The position numbers and the translations under genes are program-made. A model generated the notes under the pieces. That model ran no database searches. It was given only the letters and a program-made list of their open reading frames with translations, and was not told where the DNA came from. Source: Planctomycetota bacterium (GTDB lineage: Bacteria > Planctomycetota > GCA-002687715 > DRQF01). Taken from it: a stretch of DNA of 14,238 nucleotides. Positions 1 through 6,230 of the stretch are shown here, piece after piece; the stretch's first letter is position 1, and every line of letters begins with the position of its first letter. The stretch covers positions 1-14,238 of the forward strand of contig JACKGY010000026.1 of NCBI GenBank assembly GCA_020639295.1, given 5' to 3'.

Positions 1-325
1 GGTTGCCCACGCTCTCGCCCGACGATCCCGCCGGATGCGCAGCCGGCGCTGCGCGGTCCGGCCCCGGAGCGCCAGCCGCTGGCTGGCCCAGATCCTTCGC
101 CCGGGAGCCGTCGGGCTTCGGATGCGCGGCCGGTGCCCCGGGCACGCCGCGCTCCGGAACGTTCGCCACCGCATGTTCATGCAAACGGCCACGCCAAAGC
201 CGAAAAACCGGGGTTTCCTCCGGCCCCCTGGTTAGAACCGAGGGCCGAGAACCGCCCGGTCCGGCCCCTCAGGTCGTGCTCCGGTCGCCCCTCGTTTGCC
301 GGAGCCGTTCCCGATAAGGTTGGTC
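1..325. other. Non-coding region upstream of cysD
   Basis: I see no convincing gene here. The open frames are short, proline/arginine/alanine-rich and lack domain motifs. The stretch holds repeat copy A (36-61), an 8-bp palindrome GAACGTTC (158-165) and an interrupted palindrome GCATGTTCATGC (171-182). The last two are possible operators for the sulfate-activation operon, but nothing in the sequence identifies a regulator. The Shine-Dalgarno-like AAGG at 316-319 belongs to cysD. No convincing -35/-10 pair and no recognisable riboswitch were found. Confidence 0.5.
36..61. repeat. 26-bp palindromic repeat, copy A
   Basis: These 26 bases recur identically at 13793-13818. The core is self-complementary: GCGCAGC, a CGGC loop, then GCTGCGC, giving a perfect 7-bp stem. 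It lies in non-coding sequence, probably downstream of a gene to the left of the window. A further short palindrome (GCCAGC-C-GCTGGC) follows at about 71-83. The two copies share no clear homology outside the 26 bases. A dispersed REP-like intergenic hairpin is the likeliest explanation. Confidence 0.7.
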
Positions 326-1135
326 ATGCACAAGCTGGATCATCTGTCCAAACTCGAGGCGCAGGGCGTCTACATCATCCGCGAGGCCTTCGCGAAGATC
401 CCGAACATGGGCATGCTCTGGTCCATCGGCAAGGACTCGGGCGTGCTCCTCTGGCTGGCGCGCAAGGCCTTCGGCGGCAACGTCCCCTTCCCGCTGGTCC
501 ACATCGACACCTCCTACAAGATCCCGGAGATGATCGAGTTCCGTGACCGGGTCGCGAAGGAGTGGGGCCTGGACCTGCGAGTCTCGCAGAACAAGAAGGC
601 CCTCGCCGAGGGCATGAACCACACGAAGGGGCGCGTCGAATGCTGTCGCGCCCTGAAGACCGAGCCCCTGTCGCGCCTGGTCGAGGAGATGGGCTTCGGC
701 GGACTGATCGTCGGCGTGCGCCGCGACGAGCAGGCCACTCGCGCCAAGGAACGCTACTTCTCGCCGCGGACCAAGAAGAACGTCTGGGAGGCTCACGACC
801 AGCCGCCCGAGTTCTGGGGCCAGTTCAACACCGACTTCCCACCCGGCGATCACGTCCGCGTCCACCCGCTCCTGGACTGGACCGAGATCGACGTCTGGGA
901 GTACATCAAGCGTGAGAACATCCCGACCGTGTCGCTCTACTTCGCGAAGGATGGCAAGCGCTACCGCAGCCTGGGCTGCGCGCCCTGCACCTTCCCGATC
1001 GAGTCGACGGCGTCGACGGTGGACGAGATCATCGCGGAGCTGAAGGCCACCAACAAGGCCGAACGGGACGGGCGAGCCCAGGACCAGGAGTCCGAGGACG
1101 CCTTCGAGAAGCTCCGTCAGGACGGCTACATGTAG
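326..1135 (+). CDS. cysD: Sulfate adenylyltransferase subunit 2 (CysD), short form with four cysteines
   Basis: This is the catalytic subunit of bacterial ATP sulfurylase, which with the GTPase CysN makes adenosine 5'-phosphosulfate (APS) from ATP and sulfate in the cytoplasm. The 269-residue protein has the PP-loop SIGKDSG (33-39), LARKAF and PFPLVHIDT near 44-62, the RRDEQATRAKER block (132-143), HPLLDWTEIDVWEYI (180-194) and the CysD-type C-terminus ending KLRQDGYM. It is shorter than E. coli CysD (302 residues), lacking an insertion before RYRSLGC. It carries C106-C107 in ECCRALKTEPL and C218/C221 in LGCAPCT, the arrangement that binds a [4Fe-4S] cluster in APS reductases, but it lacks their C-terminal ECGLH motif. 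The ATG at 326 is preferred over an in-frame TTG at 296 because AAGG lies 6 bases upstream. cysNC follows after 25 bases, and the partnership makes the assignment firm. Confidence 0.95.
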   Translation: MHKLDHLSKLEAQGVYIIREAFAKIPNMGMLWSIGKDSGVLLWLARKAFGGNVPFPLVHIDTSYKIPEMIEFRDRVAKEWGLDLRVSQNKKALAEGMNHTKGRVECCRALKTEPLSRLVEEMGFGGLIVGVRRDEQATRAKERYFSPRTKKNVWEAHDQPPEFWGQFNTDFPPGDHVRVHPLLDWTEIDVWEYIKRENIPTVSLYFAKDGKRYRSLGCAPCTFPIESTASTVDEIIAELKATNKAERDGRAQDQESEDAFEKLRQDGYM

Positions 1136-1160
1136 GGCGCGAGCGCCCGGGACCGAGATC

Positions 1161-3053
1161 GTGACCAGCATCACCGAGACCGAAAGCCAGGAACTGCTGA
1201 AGATCGTCATCGTGGGCCATGTCGACCACGGCAAGTCCACCCTGATCGGCCGTCTCCTCTACGACACCGGCAGCCTCTCCCAGGCCAAGATCGATCACGT
1301 CGTCGCCTCGTCGAAGCGCCGGGGCATGCGGACCGAGTGGGCCTTCGCCCTCGACGCCCTGCAGGCCGAGCGCGACCAGGCGATCACCATCGACACCGCC
1401 CAGGTCTGGTTCAAGACCCGGAAACGCCCCTACTGCATCATCGATGCTCCCGGCCACCGCGAGTTCCTCAAGAACATGGTGACCGGCGCGAGCAACGCCG
1501 AGGCCGCGTTGCTGATGATCGACGCCGAGGAGGGCGTTCAGGAGCAGAGTCGTCGTCACGGCTACCTGCTCCATCTGCTCGGCATCCGCCAGATCGCCGT
1601 CGTCGTCAACAAGATGGACCTGGTCGACTACTCGCAGGAGCGCTTCGAAGAGGTGCGCCGCGATTACGACGCCTACCTCGAGAAACTCGGCATCCTGCCG
1701 CAGTGCTACGTGCCGATCTGCGCCATCGAGGGCGAGGGGATCGTCGAGCCCAGCGCCAAGATGCCCTGGTACGACGGTCCGCGCATCGTCGACGTTCTCG
1801 ACGCCTTCAAGCCGGTGGCGACGCTGGAGAACCAGCCGCTGCGCCTGCCGCTCCAGGGGGTCTACAAGTTCGACAAACGTCGCCTGGTCGCCGGTCGCAT
1901 CGAGGCCGGTCGCCTCAAGGTGGGTGACCAGGTCCTGTTCTCGCCCTGCAACAAGATCAGCACGGTCAAGTCGATCGAGAACTTCCCGGCCAACGACCAG
2001 AAGAACGCGACCGCCGGCGAGTCGGTCTCGGTGACCCTCACCGAACAGGTCTTCGTCAAGCGTGGCGACGTCATGTCCCACGTGGGCGACGCGCCCTTCG
2101 ACACCAACGTCTTCGATGCCCGCGTCTTCTGGCTCGGCAAGCGCGATCTGGTCGTGGGACAGAACTACCCGATCAAGATCATGACCCAGGAGGTCCAGGG
2201 CCGCATCGAGCGGGTCCACGGGCTCATCGACGCCGAGACCCTCGAGCGCAAGGACGTCGAGACCAAGGTCATCCGCCGCAACGAGGTGGCCGAGGTCACG
2301 ATCCGCACCCAGTCGCCGGTGGCCCTCGACAGCCACCACCGGATCGGCCCCTGCGGCCGCTTCGTCATCGTCGACGACTACCAGGTCTCCGGCGGCGGCC
2401 TCGCCGACGTCGAGCGGTACCTGGCCGAGCGCGGCGAGGAGAGCCGGATCAAGAGTTCGGAGATCTACTGGTCCGAATCCAAGGTCTCGCGCGACCAGCG
2501 CGAGCGCCTGAACGGCCATCGCGGCGCGGTCGTCTGGCTCACCGGCCTCTCCGGTTCGGGCAAGTCGACCATCGCCCAGGAACTCGACCGGGTGCTCTTC
2601 ACCCGCGGCTACCGCTCCTACATCCTCGATGGCGACAACGTGCGCCACGGCCTCAACCGCGACCTCGGCTTCTCGCCGGAGGATCGCGCCGAGAACGTGC
2701 GTCGGGTCGGCGAGGTGGGCAAGCTCTTCGCCGAGGCCGGCCTCATCGTCATCACCGCCTTCATCTCGCCCTATCGCGCCGAGCGCGACATGGCGCGGTC
2801 GCTGTGCAGCGCCGGCGAGTTCTTCGAGGTGCACGTCGCCTGCCCGCTGGAGGTCTGCGAGGAGCGCGACCCGAAGGGCCTCTATCAGAAGGCCCGCGCC
2901 GGCAAGATCAAGGAGTTCACCGGCATCTCGGCGCCCTACGAGCCGCCGGAGAACCCGGAGCTGGTGATCGAGAGCCACAAGCAGGACGTCTCCGGCTGTG
3001 TCGAGGAGATCCTCATGAGCCTCGACGCTTGCGGCATCCTGGGCGGGCGGTAG
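1161..3053 (+). CDS. cysNC: Bifunctional sulfate adenylyltransferase subunit 1 / APS kinase (CysN-CysC fusion)
   Basis: This 630-residue fusion joins the regulatory GTPase of ATP sulfurylase to adenylylsulfate kinase, so with CysD it takes sulfate through APS to PAPS. The GTPase part (about 12-430) shows G1 GHVDHGKST (19-27), G3 DAPGH (95-99), G4 NKMD (150-153), then EF-Tu-like beta-barrel domains from about 225. The APS kinase part (about 450-630) has P-loop GLSGSGKST (462-470), DGDNVRHGLN (490-499), FISPYRAERD (534-543) with the conserved serine S536, and LYQKARAGKIKEFTGI (574-589). The G1 sequence resembles EF1A/SelB-type GTPases rather than the usual CysN GSVDDGKST, so this belongs to a divergent CysN lineage, matching its short CysD partner. 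The start is a GTG with only a weak ribosome-binding site, suggesting translation coupled to cysD. Both catalytic halves look intact. Confidence 0.95.
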   Translation: MTSITETESQELLKIVIVGHVDHGKSTLIGRLLYDTGSLSQAKIDHVVASSKRRGMRTEWAFALDALQAERDQAITIDTAQVWFKTRKRPYCIIDAPGHREFLKNMVTGASNAEAALLMIDAEEGVQEQSRRHGYLLHLLGIRQIAVVVNKMDLVDYSQERFEEVRRDYDAYLEKLGILPQCYVPICAIEGEGIVEPSAKMPWYDGPRIVDVLDAFKPVATLENQPLRLPLQGVYKFDKRRLVAGRIEAGRLKVGDQVLFSPCNKISTVKSIENFPANDQKNATAGESVSVTLTEQVFVKRGDVMSHVGDAPFDTNVFDARVFWLGKRDLVVGQNYPIKIMTQEVQGRIERVHGLIDAETLERKDVETKVIRRNEVAEVTIRTQSPVALDSHHRIGPCGRFVIVDDYQVSGGGLADVERYLAERGEESRIKSSEIYWSESKVSRDQRERLNGHRGAVVWLTGLSGSGKSTIAQELDRVLFTRGYRSYILDGDNVRHGLNRDLGFSPEDRAENVRRVGEVGKLFAEAGLIVITAFISPYRAERDMARSLCSAGEFFEVHVACPLEVCEERDPKGLYQKARAGKIKEFTGISAPYEPPENPELVIESHKQDVSGCVEEILMSLDACGILGGR

Positions 3054-3066
3054 GGGAGAGACGTCG

Positions 3067-4155
3067 GTGAGCGACGAGGCGGCGGATGCGGCGGAAATCG
3101 GCTTCTCCGTCGTCGTGCCGACGCTGAACCGTCCGGCCAAGATCACGAGCTGCCTCGAGGCCCTCGCGGCCCAGGATCATCCCTCCTTCGAGGTGATCGT
3201 GGTCGATGACGGCTCCACCGACGACACGCCCGAGACGCTGGCGGCCCTCCGTGAGCGCCTCTCCGGACTCCGCCTCGTCCTGCTTCGCAACGACCGGCAG
3301 ATCGGCGCCAATCCGAGCCGCAATCGCGGCATCCTCGCCGCGCGCGGCCGCTGGGCCGCCTTCCTCGACGACGATTGCATCGCCGATCCGGACTGGCTCA
3401 GCGAGCTCGAACGCGGCTTCACGAGCGAGAAGGTCGCCGCCGTGACCGGCCTGGTCGAGGACCAGGAGCCCGGGAACGTCTACGAACTGGTCTTCCGCGG
3501 CACCCATCGCCTCGCCAAGGCCGGTCCCGCGCGTCGCCTCATCGCCGGGAACATGGCGGTGCGCCGCGACCTCCTCCTGCGCCTCGAATGGGACACCGAC
3601 CGCGCCCAGGCCGAGACGACCGCCGCGGGCCAGCCCGACACCAGCGTCTCCGGCCGCGGCGACGAGGAGGGCCTCCACCTCCGTCTGCACGCCTTCGGTT
3701 ACGAGCTGATCGCCCGGCCCTCGGCCCGCGTCCTCCACGTCCACCCCTACGGCCGGCGCTCCTTCTTTCGCCAGGCTGCGAAGGGTGGCCGCTCGGCCGC
3801 GAAGCTGGTCTACAAGTTCGGGCTCGGGCAGCGGCTCGACCTGGTCTTCTTCATCCTCGGCTACGGCCTCTTCCTGCCCGGACTCATCCTCTCGGCCTAC
3901 CGCTTCGCCGCGTGGTGGCCGATGCTCCCGAGCCTCGCCTTCCTCGCCCTCGCGGTGGCGGCGATCAGCTACAACGACCTCATGCTGAAGGGGAAGACGA
4001 TCCCCCAGTTCGTCCAGGGCTTCCCCGTCCTCCTCGCCTACTACCACGTCCGCCTCTGGAACTACTGCGCCGAATCCCTCCGCCTCCGCTTCACCAAGCA
4101 CGACCTCCAGAAGGTCGACCTTGCCGCCGAGGCCCGCGCCTGGCACGAATCCTGA
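3067..4155 (+). CDS. Family 2 glycosyltransferase with C-terminal membrane segments
   Basis: This is a nucleotide-sugar-dependent inverting glycosyltransferase of the GT-A/GT2 type, 362 residues. Visible features are FSVVVPTLNRP at 13-23, VVDDGSTDDT at 45-54 (nucleotide binding), NPSRNRGI at 82-89, the metal-binding LDDD at 100-103, GNMAVRRD at 161-168 and GDEEGLHLRL at 198-207, where the acidic residues would include the catalytic base. Two hydrophobic stretches (about 258-280 and 285-302) suggest membrane anchoring of the C-terminal part. It begins with GTG 13 bases after the cysNC stop, with GGGGAG just upstream, so it is almost certainly co-transcribed with the sulfate-activation genes. 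The sugar donor and acceptor cannot be read from the sequence. The 60-residue stretch before GDEE is alanine/threonine-rich and poorly conserved in character. Confidence 0.88.
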   Translation: MSDEAADAAEIGFSVVVPTLNRPAKITSCLEALAAQDHPSFEVIVVDDGSTDDTPETLAALRERLSGLRLVLLRNDRQIGANPSRNRGILAARGRWAAFLDDDCIADPDWLSELERGFTSEKVAAVTGLVEDQEPGNVYELVFRGTHRLAKAGPARRLIAGNMAVRRDLLLRLEWDTDRAQAETTAAGQPDTSVSGRGDEEGLHLRLHAFGYELIARPSARVLHVHPYGRRSFFRQAAKGGRSAAKLVYKFGLGQRLDLVFFILGYGLFLPGLILSAYRFAAWWPMLPSLAFLALAVAAISYNDLMLKGKTIPQFVQGFPVLLAYYHVRLWNYCAESLRLRFTKHDLQKVDLAAEARAWHES

Positions 4156-4159
4156 CCCC

Positions 4160-4449
4160 TACGGCGTCAGACCCGTTCTTTCGGCCTGACCGACCACGGC
4201 GGCCTGATGCGCCACTTGACCGGAAGAACCATGACTGACGCGGTACTCGTCGTCGGCAACGAGCCGAGGCAAGTGCTCGTAACCGAGTTCCGTCAAGGAC
4301 CGCGCGCTGTCGTCGTGCTCCGGCATGGTCATCATTGGAACCTTCGGCCGACCTTCTTTCCAGCGGCGCTGTTGGTCGGCTCCTTTCTCACGGCCGGGAC
4401 GGGGCTGTCGATGCACCGCGGGGTCCGAAAGAAGATGACTGACGCCGTA
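4160..4449. repeat. 290-bp non-coding unit bounded by 25-bp inverted repeats (MITE-like)
   Basis: The left end (4160-4184) contains TACGGCGTCAG, five spacer bases and TTCTTTCGG. The right end (4425-4449) contains the exact reverse complement of both blocks with a different 5-base spacer, so about 21 of 25 positions match. A further direct copy of part of the right end, ATGACTGACGCGGTAC, lies inside at 4231-4246; compare ATGACTGACGCCGTAC at 4435-4450. The unit starts 5 bases after one glycosyltransferase stop and ends 3 bases before the stop of the convergent one. I see no coding content, no transposase and no clear target-site duplication. It could be a decayed insertion sequence, a non-autonomous element or a structured bidirectional terminator region. 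Confidence 0.5.
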
Positions 4450-4452
4450 CGA

Positions 4453-5466
4453 CTAGGCGTTCTTCTCCTTCTCGCCCCAGTAGTGGAAGACGCCGAGGGT
4501 CATGCCGATGCCGCGCCAGAAGGCGCGGAGGAAGCTCATCCAGGCGAAGAGCCAATAGCGCTGCTGGCCGGTGCGGCGGACGAGGCGGAGCGTCATCGGG
4601 AGCTGGAGGGCGAGGAGGAGGAGGAAGAGGAAGCCGGAGGAGACCTGGAAGAAGCTGAGCGGGACGAAGGGGATGCCGAGGAAGCCGAAGGGGAGCGAGG
4701 CCAGGCAGAGCATGGCCAGCGGCGGCTGGGCATGGTCGCTGAGCTTCGAGTAGGAGTCGCCCTTCGAGTGCCCCTTGTGCTCGAGGTGGAGGTAGACCCG
4801 CCAGAAGCCCTGCTGGCGCTGCACGCGCAGGTACTTCCGCCAGCTCGTCTCGTGGTGGTGCGCCACCTTCGAGGCGATGTCGAAGTGGAGCTTGTAGCCG
4901 AGCCCGGTGACCCGGAAGGAGAACTCGGCGTCCTGGGCCTTCAGGTAGCGCTCGTCGAAACCGTCCAGCTCGGCGAGGATCGCGCGGCGGTAGAGCACGT
5001 TGAAGGTGGCGAGGAAATCGACCTCGGTCTTCATGGCGAGGTGGCGTTCGACGATCTCCTCGTGGATCAGGCAGGCGAGCAGGCTCCCGGGCAGGGCATT
5101 GTCGTAGCTGCCGGAGACGCCACCGACCTTCGGGTCGGCCAGGTGGGGGAGGAGGATGGCGAGGGCGTCGGGACGGGCGACGGTATCGGAGTCGATGAAC
5201 CAGACCAGCTCGCCGCGAGCGCTCCGCCAGCCGAGATTGCGGGCCGCGCCCGGGCCCTTGCCCTCGCCCTTCAGGTAGGTGATGGGCCGGGCTCGCGCGA
5301 TCTCGGCGCTGCGGTCGGTGGAGCCGTCGTCGACGAAGAGCACCTCGATCAGTCCCGATCGCGGGTCCTGGAGGATCGGCAGCACCGAGTCCAGGCAGGC
5401 CGCGAGCGTCGTCTCGCAGTTCCGACCCGGAATGACCAGGCTCACGGTCAGGCTTTCGGTCGACAT
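4453..5466 (-). CDS. Family 2 glycosyltransferase with C-terminal membrane segments
   Basis: This 337-residue GT2 enzyme carries VSLVIPGRN (8-16), FVDDGSTDRS (44-53), GPGAARNLGW (71-80), the metal-binding FIDSDT (90-95) and KAQDAEFSFRV (176-186), whose acidic residues fit the catalytic base, followed by QRQQGFW (216-222) in the position of the QxxRW-like motif. Hydrophobic stretches at about 249-270, 275-292 and 303-326 predict membrane anchoring, with a charged GEKEKNA tail. The open frame extends far upstream, but the ATG at 5466 is preferred: it follows a GGGGGAG ribosome-binding site at 5 bases, the GT2 fold begins at once, and the upstream translation is low-complexity arginine/proline. 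It is convergent with the cysDNC operon and divergent from the DUF2304 gene, hence a single-gene unit. Its substrate is unknown. Confidence 0.9.
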   Translation of the reverse strand: MSTESLTVSLVIPGRNCETTLAACLDSVLPILQDPRSGLIEVLFVDDGSTDRSAEIARARPITYLKGEGKGPGAARNLGWRSARGELVWFIDSDTVARPDALAILLPHLADPKVGGVSGSYDNALPGSLLACLIHEEIVERHLAMKTEVDFLATFNVLYRRAILAELDGFDERYLKAQDAEFSFRVTGLGYKLHFDIASKVAHHHETSWRKYLRVQRQQGFWRVYLHLEHKGHSKGDSYSKLSDHAQPPLAMLCLASLPFGFLGIPFVPLSFFQVSSGFLFLLLLALQLPMTLRLVRRTGQQRYWLFAWMSFLRAFWRGIGMTLGVFHYWGEKEKNA

Positions 5467-5735
5467 CAGGCTCCCCCGGGGACGATGCGCGAGTTTGGGG
5501 GATGGCGGCGCCGGGCTCAAGGGGCCGGCGCGCTGCGGTCCGCCGCGCGGCCTCATCGGCTCGTCGGTCGAAGGCGAGAGAACCGCCGTCGCGCGGCCTC
5601 GGTCGAGGGCCCGGGGCCGCGTCCCTGGCCCCTTCTTCCGTGGCCGGCCTCCTCGGGACCGGGCGCGTCGGCCGACCCGGCAAAGCTGGCGCTTCGGCGG
5701 CCGGACGGCTATCCTCGACCGGTCAGCAGGATCGA
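5467..5735. other. Divergent intergenic region, GT2 / DUF2304 operon
   Basis: This 269-bp stretch separates two divergently transcribed units and should hold both promoters. No gene was recognised. It contains a degenerate relative of the 26-bp repeat near 5524-5541 (GCCGGCGCGCTGCGGTCCG) and GC-rich self-complementary tracts. The only promoter-like element noted is TATCCT at 5710, for the rightward operon. Confidence 0.4.
5710..5717 (+). promoter_or_regulatory. Candidate -10 element TATCCTCG
   Basis: TATCCT begins 26 bases before the proposed GTG start of the DUF2304 gene. The same octamer stands 26 bases before the upstream candidate start (12364) of the M28 peptidase gene, and a near match, TAGTCTCG, precedes the phosphopantetheinyl transferase gene. 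No convincing -35 hexamer is seen at a 17-base spacing. Confidence 0.3.
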
Positions 5736-6230
5736 GTGCCCGAGCCCGTGAACCCAGCACTGCAACAGCTCGCCTTCTTCGCCCAGGGAACGGTCCGCAA
5801 GGCGACCGAGAAGGCCGTCCAGGTCGAGGGCCTGAACGTCCTGCAGATCATCGTCTTCTCGATCGGCGCCTTCCTGCTGCTCACCACCTGGTACGCCAAG
5901 ATCCGCGGCCGGGCCTCGCTCGGCGAGGCGCTGCGCTGGTCGGTGGTCCTGCTCGCGGTCTGCTCCTTCGCGCTCTTCCCGAAGCTCTCGACCCGCCTGG
6001 CCGTCTTCCTCGGCTACAACAACGGTCGCTTCCTCGCCCTCTACGCCTCGGTCATCGTCCTCTTCGTCTGCGTCGTCCTGCTCTACTCGCGGACCCGCAA
6101 GCTCTCGCGCGAGATCACCTTGCTGGTGCGCCAGATCGCCATCCAGCGTGGCCATGACGCGATCGAGGATCGCCGGCGCGACCAGAAGCTGGATGCCCGA
6201 TCGGGCGATCAGGATTCATGCTCGGTCTGA
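5736..6230 (+). CDS. DUF2304 family small membrane protein
   Basis: This 164-residue protein has three hydrophobic segments (about 34-51, 66-82 and 100-117), then a basic, helical cytoplasmic tail containing SREITLLVRQIAIQRG (124-139). The pattern of three membrane helices with an FPKLSTRLAVFLG loop after the second and a charged coiled tail matches DUF2304, a family of unknown biochemical role commonly found beside glycosyltransferases in bacteria and archaea. The start is a GTG at 5736, chosen because AGGA lies just upstream; an in-frame GTG at 5748 is the alternative. The gene overlaps the following GT-C/TPR gene by 13 bases, so the two are probably translationally coupled and functionally linked, perhaps as a membrane accessory to glycan transfer. 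The family call rests on pattern recognition rather than a search. Confidence 0.72.
   Translation: MPEPVNPALQQLAFFAQGTVRKATEKAVQVEGLNVLQIIVFSIGAFLLLTTWYAKIRGRASLGEALRWSVVLLAVCSFALFPKLSTRLAVFLGYNNGRFLALYASVIVLFVCVVLLYSRTRKLSREITLLVRQIAIQRGHDAIEDRRRDQKLDARSGDQDSCSV

Noticed and set aside
3..317. Short open frames before cysD
   Set aside because: They have arginine/proline/alanine/serine-rich sequence, overlap several frames at once, lack ribosome-binding sites and span the palindromic repeat.
1029..3146. A 705-codon open frame on the minus strand opposite cysNC
   Set aside because: It mirrors the codon bias of the plus-strand gene, has low-complexity Asp/Leu/Val/Ala composition and no domain motifs, while cysNC on the other strand is unmistakable.
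4159..4416. An 85-codon minus-strand frame inside the inverted-repeat unit as a possible transposase remnant
   Set aside because: It has no similarity to transposase motifs that I can recognise, overlaps other frames equally and has no ribosome-binding site.
4207..5751. A 514-codon plus-strand frame opposite the second GT2 gene
   Set aside because: The translation is Glu/Ala/Gly-rich antisense of a well-supported glycosyltransferase, and it also runs through the inverted-repeat unit.
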